From contig JAJEKB010019401.1 in NCBI GenBank assembly GCA_022393335.1, positions 62,001-126,000 on the forward strand: DNA of 64,000 nucleotides, given 5' to 3'. Numbering within the stretch: the stretch's first letter is position 1; each line of letters begins with the position of its first letter. The notes below the pieces were generated by a model that made no database searches, had not been told where the DNA came from, and was given only the letters and a program-made list of their open reading frames with translations. The position numbers and the translations under genes are program-made. Of this stretch, positions 1 to 11,780 are shown one piece after another. This DNA is from Macrotrachela quadricornifera (lineage: Eukaryota > Rotifera > Eurotatoria > Philodinida > Philodinidae).

Positions 1-303
1 GATAATGCATCTTTTGGAAAAAAATCAGAGTGCTATCATTTTCTCAAGTCGAAATACATAGAAAATAAAAAACGATTTAACATTTTTATTATTTTAAATA
101 TGGCGGAAAATGTCAGTATCATGTGGTTTTTTTTTCATATCAAGCATAAAAAAATATCAGAATGATCAATAAAAGTTTGTTCTTAGATTATTTATGGAGT
201 TTTTCACGAAGCATCTTTTCGAAAAAAAATCAAGAATATTATCATTTATCTATGCTGAAATATTCATAAAGCAAAGCATGCTGCAAACGTTTTTGGGCAA
301 CTG

Positions 304-372
304 TAGACATACATCAGTCCAGTCTGACTGGGATCCAGTCACCCAGTCATGACTGGGACAGGTGCATGTCTA
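304..372. mobile_element. 69-bp hAT-type miniature element with perfect 8-bp TSD
   Basis: The element begins TAGACATAC and ends GCATGTCTA, so its termini are imperfect inverted repeats. It is flanked on both sides by GGCAACTG (296-303 and 373-380), a perfect 8-bp target-site duplication. The interior is made of CCAGTC/GACTGG words that can pair with each other. TAG-type termini and an 8-bp duplication are hallmarks of hAT transposons. It has no coding capacity. Confidence 0.8.
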
Positions 373-474
373 GGCAACTGATAACAACACTATGCACAGT
401 TCTACCATTTTAACCGATTAGAAAAATCATCAGAATAAGTTCGTAGAAATTTGTTCATATAGCTCAGTATCCGA

Positions 475-817
475 CACGGGCCACTTTTTTTTGTGACTCG
501 ACCTGACCTGAGGTCAGGAACATTCAATCCAATCCAATCCGACCAGACCCGAGCTTTTCGTAAACCAAACTAACCCGACCCGAGGTAAATGATAATTTTT
601 AGCCAATAAAAGTGAATTTTTTTCAGCCGCTGAAAAACTTTTGAGTAAATCAATATATATTCTCTCGATATTCGAAACAAAGACATAATTATCTCCTTCA
701 AAGTTGCTTCTTTTCTTATGTGACATTTGGAATTTTTAGGACTTTAGTGGCCCGACTCGACCCGAGCTCAACTATATTTTTCGTGATCTGACCCGGCCCG
801 ACCTGAGTCGGACACTG
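475..817. mobile_element. hAT-type MITE with CCCGAC-word ends
   Basis: The left end is CAGTATCCGACACGGG and the right end is GAGTCGGACACTG, so the termini are inverted. The flanks are ATATAGCT (467-474) and ATACAGCT (818-825), an 8-bp duplication with one mismatch. Subterminal DNA is rich in CCGACCCGAG-type words in both orientations and the middle is AT-rich. The 70-codon minus-strand ORF across it is a by-product of the repeats. The one TSD difference suggests an old insertion. Confidence 0.75.
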
Positions 818-844
818 ATACAGCTTTTGTAGATCTTTCGACAG

Positions 845-1319
845 TACATCTTTTTGTAAAAAAGGAGCAATCAAAAGTATCAAGTACAAACTGCATTGTC
901 ATCTTTGTTAAACTCTTTCACGGAAATAATAGAATAACAAAAAAAGTTCGAACCGAAAAAATATTGAATTTACTAAACTTTCAGTTTTACGGATCGCGTA
1001 TATTTGCTTAGTTTTCTTGACTGAGGGCCTGAAATTAGTTTAAGCATGATTTTGTACAGAATTTTATGATGTAACTATTTCAAAAAGAATTTGTTTTAGG
1101 AAACCTAAGAAATAGGAGTTTAGATAAGAATACCGAGATTAAGTTCACGATTAATTTCTCTTTTTTGTAAAGTATATTTATAAGCTTATAACCTTCATAC
1201 TATTTTGTAGAGCGTCTTTTACTGTATCTTGTTATTACAGGGACATATTTTGAGGTATATGTTTTAATATAAAAGAATTAGTCATACAAATCAAGCCAGG
1301 ACTTCTTGGCCACCTTTTA
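845..1319 (+). mobile_element. Truncated copy of the 920-bp TIR element seen at 58262-59181
   Basis: From about 870 onward the sequence aligns, with many substitutions, to the right half of the element at 58262-59181. Shared stretches include the region around the word AAAAAGAATTTGTT and the right terminus, here ending GGCCACCTTTTATA. The left half and left inverted repeat are missing. It lies between a hAT MITE and a LINE remnant, so this corner is stacked repeats. Confidence 0.6.
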
Positions 1320-1414
1320 TAAGCCTCTCAAAATCGGTATGTATCATCGTTATTTATTGACCTAATAGCCAAAAGCATAATCTCGATGGTATTCTTCCTT
1401 TTGTTATAGATGAA

Positions 1415-3010
1415 ACCATTATGATGGATGATTTAAAAGCAACTGTAAAGGAATGGATTAAAGAGAATAGTCTTAGTTACATACTATCCATTTTCCATTC
1501 ATCAAAGCACTCGATATGCAATATAGATTTATCTTTCTCAAACATCACAGTTATTTCTTGTGAGACTCAGCATTTCGGTAGTAGCGATCAATGACCTCTT
1601 GTTTTGACATGTCAAAGTATTGCTTTCAATTTAGAAGATACATTTTCCCACACAAATTGGAAGGCATTTGAAGGTAAAAGAACTGAAAAAAAGAATAAAT
1701 AAATTTTATCATTTACGTCAAAGAAACATCTTATATGAAGAAACAAGAATACTTTTACAAGTTCTTTCAACAGAAATGAAAAATGACAAAGTAAGCTCGA
1801 TTCAACAAACACATGACAAAAAAAGATAAAATGTTTTGAACGTATCTGTCTCATATTCACAAACGCACGCACGCTATCATTTTATAAACTATCAAGTAGG
1901 AATAAAATATTCTCAGATCAAGACGAAATCATAAAAGAACTACATAAACACTATGGCGAACAGTTCAAACCATCCTTGATCAGTTATTCAGATGCACATC
2001 ATTTGAAAATTGGTAATGAATATAATGAAATTTTGAAAACGGTAGCAGGTTCTACTAAGCAAATGGGAAAAATGAGCACTGAAAAGATCAGACGGTCGAT
2101 TCGTGCTCCCAAGCTAAAAAAATCAGCAGGTTTCGATCAAATCTCGAACTTCATGACAATGAATAGAAATTAGCAAAAATAGTAACTCTAAATAAATTAA
2201 AGGCGGGGATTTCGAGATATATTGGTCAGACCTGAATCAGCTAGTGTCAGTTGAGCAATCGGGCTTTTGTCCGAGATGTCTTTTACTAACAAGAGTACTT
2301 TCAATTATTCAAGAAATATAGAACAACTTGACAGTCAATGCATCGATACTTACTATGTATGTCGACTATTAGAAAGCGTATGATCGCATATGGCACGCTG
2401 AACTTTTGACTAAATTTTGAAAACTAAAAATACCGATATGACTTTAAAAAATGATCGTATCATGGTCGAAAGAAAGGAAAGCAAATGTAATTTTTGGGAA
2501 AAAATCAACAGAAATTTTTAATATTAATATTATTCTTCCTCAAAAAAGTAGCCTTAGCTCGTACTTTTTTCATAGAATTTCTTTATGATTTAATTAATTG
2601 CATTGGAGCACATTTAGGTCATCTCTTTGTAGATGATCTTTGTGAGATCATAAAACCTACTATTTCAAAGAAGATAGTCCCTATGATAGAATTTTCAGAA
2701 AAAGAATATACATAAGTTTGTGAGCAAGTAGTTGCGTGCTCAAAAAAAAATGGAAGCATCCGATAAATATATCGAAGACAACGATTCAGTTCTGTTACAC
2801 TCAAGTAAGAAAACCAATAGTTATGGTAAAAATGAATGAGCAAAAACTTGAATCAATAGATAAATTTGAAATACTTAGTATTTACATGAAATTACAAACT
2901 ATTCTTGAAATTAACAGCTGATAGATGCATTGTAAGCACTTCCGAGTGTTAGATCCGCTGCATTATAAAAAAATATACATGGCTCAAGAGAAAAAAAGCA
3001 GAATCAGACT
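1415..3010 (+). pseudogene. Decayed LINE endonuclease/reverse transcriptase
   Basis: Broken plus-strand frames resemble the endonuclease-reverse transcriptase ORF of non-LTR retrotransposons common in rotifer genomes. Near 1425-1670 there is an endonuclease C-terminal part with an SD-x-PLVLTC segment, where the family has SDHWPVV. From 1900 to 2170 comes the linker before the RT domain. From 2570 to 2715 the frame contains the RT active-site segment LFVDDL (usually FADD). From 2740 to 2900 the post-RT segment with KKWKHPINISKT continues in another frame. Several stops, frameshifts and an internal deletion make it non-functional. No poly-A tail or target duplication was recognised. Confidence 0.75.
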
Positions 3011-3036
3011 TTTGATGCGCACAATAGAATAGGAGT

Positions 3037-4794
3037 TTAGCGAGTTCTCAGAAGTTCAATAGTTTGTTTGATTTGATTAATGAAATCTGGATGGATTGAT
3101 TGGAGTGATTTGAACAAAATGGAAAGTATTTTCTCGTTACAAGCCAATGCTTGTCGGTGATCACTCCATTCTTCAAAACCAATATTTTTATATGCCATAA
3201 TATATTTCGGATTATCTGTTGGTAGAGACTTTAATTCTATAAGTAATGCAGTCTCGAAAAATCTATTTGCAAGTTCGAATTGACCGGTACGAGCATACAC
3301 TAATCCGATATTGTAATGAGATATACCTATAAGTTGGTGATTAGCTGGGAGAACTCTCTCTTGAATGGCCAACGCTCGTTGATGTGAACAAAGAGCTTCA
3401 TCATATTTCTTTTCTTCTCTGTAGACACTGCTAATATTATTCAAACACCAAGCAACTCTCTCATGATCTTCTCCATATATCTGTTTGAAAATGTTCAATG
3501 CTATCTTGAATGAAGCTAATGCTTGTTCGAAGTTGTTCATCTTCAAATAGACAAGTCCTATACCAAGATGAATATTTCCTATTCTTGAGTCCTTAGGAGA
3601 GGGCGCTCGTTCTCCAATCATTAAAGCTTTGTTGTACATAGAAAAACTTAATTCATATTTACCTCGATCATGAAAAATATTTCCAAGTTCTTGATAGCAG
3701 TCGACAGCATGATCACTATCATTCTCATCTGATAGTTCTTTCATGTATTGAAAACAATACTTTTCGGCAGCATTCAATTGACCCATCTCAGTCAGAAGAA
3801 CGGCGAGACTAAAAAGATTCCTTGTAGAACCAAATTCTGATTTCTTCAAAGTAAGAAGTGCTTTCAAATCGTGATCATCATCACTAGCGAGAGTCAAATG
3901 TATAATATGGACTCCATTTTCTCGTTGAATGATATTGAGAAGTCGAAAAACACAACCAGCCATAAACAAGACTTCTTTTTCATTTGGAAAGAAACTATGA
4001 GAAGATATATCGGCAAAGGGTTTGGCATTCGTTACGCTAGGATCTACTTCTATATAAAAAATAATACGTGCCATAGTGTCGTCACTTCCAATAGAATCGA
4101 GGAGAAAATCAGTGTATGCTCGATTGGTACTTGTCGAAAGAAAAGAGTTCATGGAAATCAGTTCTCCAATAGAGTTCTGTAAATGATGGAATTCGTCAAA
4201 CGACATCAGTTGAGCTCGAAAGACCCAAATATGTGTAGATATTTGTTCATGTTGTAATTGGGATAGTTGATGTTGAATATCTCGAATGATTTTACGAAAG
4301 GCAAAAAGCGTATCTATATTTTGTGTACGAAATGCTTTGTTTAATCTACGATAAAGAAATGAATCACGTGTATACCTGAAAAAGACTTGTCGAAAGTTAT
4401 TATTATTTGGATAATTTTCTTACCACCACAAAACATATTCTCTTGTATAATTGCGTTGAAATTCTTTCAAAATGGTCAATTGAGCCGGTCTAGTTTCATA
4501 CTCATTTCTGCATATTTCAACAAGCGTATTGTTATCGTCTGTTTTACTTTCATGCATACAAATAAGCACATCGAGCACGAGCTGAGAAAACAGAAAAGCT
4601 GCATCAATGCCTGAAGATGATCTATCCAAGATACTGCAGCAAAGAGGCTCTTTAATCATTTTTTGTCGTCTTCGATCAAATCTAATTTGATGAACGAAAT
4701 CATTAAGTTGTATTGTAATGATGTTGACCTTAAAAAAATCGGATGATTTATCATTGATATTTTGACATTTTGTGGCTTTCCACAAGGGTCTCAA
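3037..4794 (-). CDS. NAD:arginine ADP-ribosyltransferase with TPR repeats (partial 5' end)
   Basis: Two exons are seen on the minus strand, joined across a 48-bp intron (4376-4423, GTAAG..CAG). Exon 1 runs from 4424 upstream to at least about 4794 and exon 2 is 3037-4375. The join restores the family motif LWWYTRDSFLYRRLNKAFRTQ. The ART domain keeps the R-S-E triad: Arg in FRAQL, then SFLSTS, then the NEKEVLF (ExE) loop. Such enzymes transfer ADP-ribose from NAD to arginine. The C-terminal half holds about five tetratricopeptide repeats, including SSVYREEKKYDEALCSHQRA and YNIGLVYARTGQFELANRFF. The family usually has a longer N-terminus. No ATG precedes 4794 in frame before a stop near 4830, so a first exon is missing or the gene is 5'-truncated. 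Family assignment is strong; intactness is unknown. Confidence 0.8.
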
Positions 4795-5105
4795 AATTAA
4801 TGAATGAGGAATGTGTATATTATCTCCTCACTTTCCCAGAGCCGGATATTTTTTCGGCAGATCTGTAACGTTACCATCTTGGTTCTTTTGCATTAATGTG
4901 CATTCTAGACATTTATCTTCTTGTTTCCAACGAGAATTCACTTGAAAAAATTTTAAAATCAGAAGAACTGTTTGATTAATATATTTAAAAAAAATAATAA
5001 ATAGATTTTAATCATTAAAATGACGAAATCTAAATGACAAATTGAAATTTTGGCCAAAGATCGATATTATTTTTTAAGGATAATTGGCCTGTATGTGTCA
5101 AACTC

Positions 5106-5601
5106 TTATGACTGCTTATTCAATTTGATATCAAGAGAAGGTGTGTTTTGTACATACCACATTTGAAAATTTTTTACCATTTTCAATAAGTTTAGTCTGT
5201 TGTTGAACACAACTTGTTTCATCTCGATCGGACTATTTTTTATTAAATAAAAATATAAATCTAATTTCTTCTTGAATAAACTCACTCGAGCTTTATCAAT
5301 TTCTTTATTGATTTGATACAGCTCTGCTTCAAGTTCCGTACAACATTTTCGACTTTTAGCAACTTTTTTTTCAAGAAATTGTACATTTAATTGTTTTACA
5401 TTAAATTTTAGTTCAAGATCACTATAAATAACTGTAATAATGTGTAAAAATCTAATAACTATATTTTATTTACGTAATATAATCATCCAATTTATCAATT
5501 TTTTCATTTAATTTTTCAATACACAATTCAATTTGTTTTATTTGTGCCATGCGAATTTTTTCACTTATTTGTTCTTGTTCAAGATTTGTTTTTTTTTCTG
5601 C
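5106..5601 (-). CDS. Coiled-coil protein, C-terminal exons
   Basis: Two minus-strand exons (5474 to about 5601, then 5106-5421) join across a 52-bp intron (5422-5473, GTAAAT..TAG) into one open frame ending at TAA 5106-5108. The product is charged and helical, with heptad-like segments such as IEKLNEKIDKLDDYITDLEL and ELEAELYQINKEIDKARVSL, so a coiled coil is likely. I see no catalytic motif and do not recognise the family. Upstream of 5601 the frame closes, with possible acceptor sites in CTAAGCAG, so earlier exons must exist or the gene is a remnant. It is on the same strand as the ART gene and 0.3 kb upstream of it, so it could also be a degraded 5' part of another gene. Confidence 0.5.
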
Positions 5602-5609
5602 TTAGTTAA

Positions 5610-7626
5610 TTGTACGATTCGGGAGTGTTTATAGCGATGCATTTAAAACGATATATTAAGTAATAGAAGAACAGACAGATTATTAGTATGCATGTATTAT
5701 AGTGTTAAACTGATAAGGAGGGCGAAGAGAGAAAAGCAATATTTACAATAAGAATAGAGGATGGTCGAGAAAAGAGTAGAGAGATAAATAAAAAGTAAAA
5801 ACGAAGAAGAAAACGTGTTGTACTCGATGGCAGTACGAAATATTAAAAGATCAATATAAGTTATAAATAATACTAGATCACAAGAACGAAAATATAAGCT
5901 AAGAGACGGTCTATAAGTGAATCAAGCATTTTGATAATAGGTTGACCTATCTTTTATATGATCATAGATGAATAAGCATACAAAAAAAAGTCTTGAAATC
6001 TTAAATTTCAGATCGGTCTATATCATAGGTAAATCCATGGGTATCCAACCACTTTTTAGTCAAAACATTATTTTCATAGGAAATGCGTCGATATCCTTCT
6101 TCTTAAGATCTCATATTTGGCTCATAATACATTGAAAATAAGAATCATTCGAAGGTTCTGTTAGTCTAGCGATCTTTTATCTTTGGCCAAATTATCTCTT
6201 TCTTCTTTACATATTAAATAAATTAGAATTTCAATATTTTACTTATTCATCTCGAATATAACTTTAATCTGTGATGACGACTTAATAACTAGAAATGAAA
6301 TCGGAATCTTTACTAGATTAATTATATGTGAAGATAATTTAGAGATCGTTGATATTCGTAATCTCAATTTACGTATTGAAAATTCAAACTATACTAAAAT
6401 GTGATTTCAACATTATGTTTGAGCTGTATCTTCCATTGAGTATGGCATAAGTAAGATCAATTGATGTTTCAGAAATTTGAATCTCTACTTTCTCATAGAT
6501 TAACTTTTGATCGATTTGTTTTATTATAATTACTTTCTTTGTTACATTAAATCAAATAATTTTACAATATATTAAATCTTAAAAATCGAAAGAGCTTTTC
6601 CAATTTGCACTGTTATGTGATTGTACAGGAGATGATGGGTTATAATGTTTAACTGTTTTTATTAACATTCCTTGTACAAACTATTGTTCTTATATTAAAT
6701 TCCATTTTATTGTAGTCGTTGTCAAGTAAAAATTTTTCTTCGATAATAATTCAACTATACAATAGGCATAAAAATAGCATATAAATGAAAACAAAACATA
6801 TCTTATAATATCTTTTTAGGAATTTATAGTAAGTAACGGTTCGTCTGCCGTAAAAATGGATGATAAATATCGCTTAGATAATGAATTTTCTCTTCAAAAA
6901 TCTAGTGAAACTACTATACTATCTTCAGTATAATGTTTCATTTTCTTTTTTGTTTTATATACTTATTTTTATCAATCTATATGTAATCAAAATCGAATGA
7001 ATGTTTAGTACTATGAGTAAGATTACACTTTTGCAAACTAAACATCAAAAGAAGTCTTATCAAATATTTGAATAAAGACATTCTTACTTAACTATGATAC
7101 AAACCTAATTCACTTGAAAAGATAAATAATTTTTATTAAATTACAAAATATTTACTATTGAGAGAAGTTTGTCATTAGAATCATTTTTCAAATAATTCAG
7201 TTTTCTTGAGATTTTTTTATTTATATTGTTTTCCTTTCTGATACAATTCAATAAAATATCAAACCAGGTTTTAATTAACTTTTATTAAAATAAATTAATT
7301 CTCTACTGTTTAATATGCAATTATGCATTTTTAATGATGAATAATTCATACGTCATTATTATTGTTTACATTTTGTTTTTTTTTATTTCTAGCTTGAGAA
7401 AAAAGTGATGCAATCAATGAAAGCATGATTTATATGTCACGCATGATTAATCAATGTAAAAGAAACGTAACTGGTAGGATGGAGAAAAAGCAAAGGTTGT
7501 TTACATATAATTTACTCTTTTTAACCATATTTTTATTCAAAACAAGATTGTTCATTATTTATCATTTGATATAGCTTTAAATAACGATATTTATATACGC
7601 TAAGTAACTTACGAAATAAAAACAAA
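5610..7626. other. Gene-free AT-rich stretch
   Basis: I see no coding region, RNA gene or clear repeat unit here. Around 5700-5900 the plus strand is purine-rich. The last few hundred bases are the presumed promoter and 5' UTR of the TIR gene, but no motif is distinctive. Confidence 0.5.
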
Positions 7627-8745
7627 ATGGGTATTATTGAATCAATTATTCAAGGTGAAGATGTGGAAGAATCTACGAATGATAATCATAATATTAATTC
7701 TAATCAATCAACTGCTTCTCTCGAACATAATATAACAGATAAACTGGATGATCTATTAACTGTATGGAATCCAGCATTTAATGAATTTCAATTTGGAGAT
7801 AGTCCAGAAAAAGTTAATTTAAATCTTCCTTCGAAATTTTCATTAAATTGGAATAATATGCCACAAGCAGATGAATTTAAAGAAGATCTTGTTAAATATT
7901 TTTGGTTACATTTAAGTGAATTTGGTGATAAAATTACAAAATTTATTCCACCAAATATAACTGTTAATGAAAACAGTTATGTTTGTTTTTTATTTGTTCA
8001 TGAAAAATTATTTAATATTTCTATTCGTTTAATATATGATAATGAACATAAAAATTATGATAATATAATTGAAGCATATGCTAATGCAGTTAATACTCCA
8101 ATAATTTCAACTGAAAGAGGAAAAGAATTTTATTATGAAGATAATAGAATTATTTATTGTTCTTGTTTTCGTCCAGATAATGATCATATTGTTATTGAAG
8201 TTATTCAAAAAGGTCAAACAATAGCTGATGAAAAAACATTTCGTCATATATCTACTCGTTATCAATCACGAAAATCATCAATTAGTCCATTATTAATATC
8301 AGCACCATTACATAAATATGATATAATGATATCATATTCTCATAAAGATAAAGAACTTTGTCATCGTCTTTATTATCGTTTAATTGAAGATAATTTTCGT
8401 GTATGGATTGATTTAGAAAATATGTACGGTCCAATTGTTGAAAGAATGGCTGAAGCTATTGAAAATTCTGAATTTGTTCTGTTATGTATGTCAAATGCTT
8501 ATAAATCATCTACATATTGTCAACTTGAAGCAGAATATGCTTTTAAATTTCAGTCTTGTTTAATACCACTTGTAATTAAAAATGATTTTACACAAACAGG
8601 TTGGTTAGGTATGCTTTGTGGACTTCGATTACAGATTAATTTTACCAAAACAACATTTGATGAAGCATATGAAAAATTATGCACTGAAATTCGACGATAT
8701 CGAAAACAACCAATTAAGAAAAATTCATACGTCAATACTGTTTAA
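7627..8745 (+). CDS. TIR-domain protein with N-myristoylation-like start
   Basis: A single open exon encodes 372 residues. The ATG has an A-rich Kozak context and there is no upstream in-frame alternative. Residues 229-345 form a TIR domain: KYDIMISYSHKD starts the first strand, RVWIDLENM is the box-2 region, and SNAYKSSTYCQLE matches the alphaC motif of enzymatic TIRs. Glu301 in CQLE sits at the position of the catalytic glutamate of SARM1 and plant TIR NADases. The start MGIIES fits the N-myristoylation consensus (Gly2, Ser6), so the protein may be membrane-anchored. Residues 1-225 are acidic at first, then a globular part I do not recognise; there is no LRR or death domain. TIR proteins act in innate immune or axon-death signalling; which applies here is unknown. 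Confidence 0.85.
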   Translation: MGIIESIIQGEDVEESTNDNHNINSNQSTASLEHNITDKLDDLLTVWNPAFNEFQFGDSPEKVNLNLPSKFSLNWNNMPQADEFKEDLVKYFWLHLSEFGDKITKFIPPNITVNENSYVCFLFVHEKLFNISIRLIYDNEHKNYDNIIEAYANAVNTPIISTERGKEFYYEDNRIIYCSCFRPDNDHIVIEVIQKGQTIADEKTFRHISTRYQSRKSSISPLLISAPLHKYDIMISYSHKDKELCHRLYYRLIEDNFRVWIDLENMYGPIVERMAEAIENSEFVLLCMSNAYKSSTYCQLEAEYAFKFQSCLIPLVIKNDFTQTGWLGMLCGLRLQINFTKTTFDEAYEKLCTEIRRYRKQPIKKNSYVNTV

Positions 8746-10086
8746 ATGAATTTAACTTCAGTTATTTATTCCAATATATTTGTATATAATTGAATAATAT
8801 GATAAACATTATTTTAATCATTGTCATAGTTTAATGATTTAATTCAATCGTTTTTCATATTTATGTATGTAATTTTTTCTAATTGTACGTTTTTAGTGAT
8901 TTGATTGAAATGTATTATAATGTTTGCATTAAAAGTATAGTCGACGTTTGCTAATGTTATTTTTTTCAAATGATACTTCTTGCTTATAAATATGATTCCA
9001 TTATATTTAGTTTAATTATTAATGTCATTTCAGAATACATTTAGTTATTGTATACATAAACTAAAATTCATCCTAATAGAAGTAATCTATTGAATGATAA
9101 CGTCAAGATTCAGACTAGTTTTTGATCTGATGAAGATACTTTAGGTAACTTTACAACATCTTTTAATCGTTTCAATGATTGATTAAGTTTAATCATATTT
9201 AGGCTCAATAGAGTACTCAAGTATGTTATCAAAATTTGATCACGAACACAGACAACATTAAAAGACTCGCTATTCTCAAGAGAAACATAGTTGAATTTTT
9301 TGACTTTTAATCAATTTTAAATTAGAAAAAAAACCTGATTTCAGCTGTTTCTTTTTAGATTCTTCCATATCTATAGATGAAAATACTACAAAAAGAGTAT
9401 TAAATAATTACATGTAGAATCACCAAGTTCTAACATTCTTAACACACACTGAAGTTTGTGGAAGACTCAAGGTGTGACTATGAATCGAATTGAAACAGTA
9501 TAAAAGTCACTGGAAATTAAAAACAATCATTCAAATATCACCTATACACGCAACACTATTGATATAGTTTATCAGGAGAAAGATGATTAAAATCGTGCAC
9601 CTAAACCGAAAAGAAAAATTATACAAAGGTACTAAAATTTTATTAGAAACTATTGACTATTCGTTAAAACAATCTTATTTCAAATGAATGATAAACAAAC
9701 AGTTAACATCACATTTTAGTTTAGTATGTACATGTGAGATAATATCTTAACATAATGAGCAGTCTTAAATAACAATGATGGCTACCAGTGTTCAAGTCAG
9801 CCTGGATCAAATCGCGTCGCAAAAAATTCATCGAACATCAATTTCACATGAGAGAAACAGCTACTATAGATGAGATAATGATTGTATTACTTTGAATATT
9901 GCGAGAGCTTGGATGGGTTCATCAAATAGGCTCTAAATTTATGGTAAAAACTCACTTTAATTGATCCAAAATTATTTTTAATCTCAATCGGGTGGGTCAC
10001 AAAAAAGTGATTCATGTCAGATACCGATAGCAATCGCGAATGAACAATAGTAGTTATTTAAGAGAGGGACTGTGAGACCATTGAGT
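8746..10086. other. Intergenic stretch after the TIR gene
   Basis: This holds the TIR gene 3' UTR and then AT-rich DNA. I found no open frame with coding character and no repeat boundary before the hAT element at 10095. Confidence 0.45.
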
Positions 10087-10094
10087 ATCATGTC

Positions 10095-11152
10095 TAGAGA
10101 TGTGCCGGACCGGTTCGGAACCAAAAAATAAGATTACACCGGGACCGGGACCAAAAGAAAGAATCTGATAAAACTTAAACCCTAGTTCATAGTGAAATAT
10201 TCTATGATTTTAACTGAATTATCTTATGAATCATATGAATCAAAACATGTCGAAGTGCACTAAGCAAAAAAAGTGCTAATGATCAAGAAAATAAATGAAA
10301 AAAAATAAGTATTAAAGAGCGATAGTCGTAGAATTGTTTGAGGTGTAATCCAGATAAATTATGGAATAGTTTTTATAGACTGAGATCGAAGCCAGAAAGA
10401 TAGCTAAGTGCGCTAAACGTTTAGTTGAAAAGTAAATCTGAATTAATTTGTAAGAGTTCCAGCTTTCGTAAGTGAACTTTTATTGACTCATTCAATATTC
10501 TCGAAAGTTTTATCTGATGTAATTTCATATATAACAGTTCTTTAAAAGAATTATTGTCAAGTGAGACACTACTAGTTCTTCTTTCCAGTAGTGCCACATA
10601 TATTTTCTGTATGCTATTATAATTTCATGCGTTCCTGTTTGCATTAAGGAACAAACGAAAGAAACTAATCAAACCATTCACTCAAGCACATGTTTACAAG
10701 CAAAATGAACTTCATCCACTATTTCTTCATCGACTATTTTATATATTTCAAAGCATGACTGAAGTACTACTGTAATAGTTCGAGAAAAAAATAAAAATAT
10801 CGCTTTAATATGTTAGCCGTTTGATCGAAGTCTCCAAACCCTGATCAGTACTTTTGGTTTTAAAGTTGTCAAAAATATGAATCGAGCCTTCATTGGAACT
10901 GTCGTGATCATCATGTTGATAGATAGAAATGTTTTTATCGAAAATGTCTTGCATAAAAATTTACAAAGCAGGCCATTAAATTATTTAAAAAAACGCGTAA
11001 ATCGTCTGGATCACTCGAGTTTATTTACTTTAACTTCGCAATCCAAATTTTGAAACACTATGTAAAGTCACCGGGACCGGGACCAGACCAAAAAATTTCA
11101 CCCAACCCGAGACCGATACGGGACCAGAAAATATTGGTCCCGCACATGTCTA
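10095..11152. mobile_element. 1.06-kb hAT-type non-autonomous element with CCGGGACC words
   Basis: The left end is TAGAGATGTGCCGGACC and the right end, read inverted, is TAGACATGTGCGGGACC. The flanks are ATCATGTC (87-94 in the 10001 block) and ATCATGGC (11153-11160), an 8-bp duplication with one mismatch. Subterminal zones carry repeated CCGGGACCGGGACC words (10130-10155 and 11060-11145). The 0.9-kb middle is AT-rich with no transposase frame. Its terminus TAGACATG is shared with the 69-bp element at 304-372, although the interior words differ. Confidence 0.75.
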
Positions 11153-11160
11153 ATCATGGC

Positions 11161-11779
11161 ATATATCCATAGGTGTCATAATATCATTACACTAGGTAAC
11201 GAGAGCTACGTGTCACAATACCCTACAGAATAACCCAGTTAGCTTTATTCAGTTTCACATGACATATTTTATACCAATGAGTAATCGGTTCATTACTCAT
11301 AACTGAACTACATATCCTTAAAATTGAGGAATTTGAGTGAATTTGGGTTAATGATCTCGTGATACAACGCTTCAGCAATGGTGTGTACGAAAATGTACTT
11401 CTGTAACCTAATAGTATGTAGAAATTCAGATCACATATCATGTTCCAAAGCAAGCGTGCAGCGATATAATGTTCGAACAGCATCTCTCGAAGTGAGGGTG
11501 TCGTAGAGTCTTGAATACACGACTAACCACCTGAGTAAGGATTAAGGCGTTTAAGATCAAATGTTGCTAGGAGGATTGTTCGATAGATATTAGTAATTAT
11601 AATATTAAAAACCAAATGATCGATATTCAATCTGTTATTGAAATAACAGTGTCTGTCTTTTCACATCAAAAGTAATAGATGATTATACGTCGAACGAATA
11701 TCAATCTCGATGAAGAGAGCTTTTTGAAGGAAGATAAAATTAAGTTAATTCTTTTTTATCTAGACTAGTATCTTTTTTG
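11161..11779. other. Non-coding stretch before helicase remnant
   Basis: The short minus-strand frame at 11223-11483 has no recognisable features and is probably chance. Nothing else is seen. Confidence 0.4.
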
Positions 11780-11780
11780 T

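Noticed and set aside
3871..4182. 103-codon plus-strand ORF
   Set aside because: It is a shadow of the ART domain on the opposite strand.
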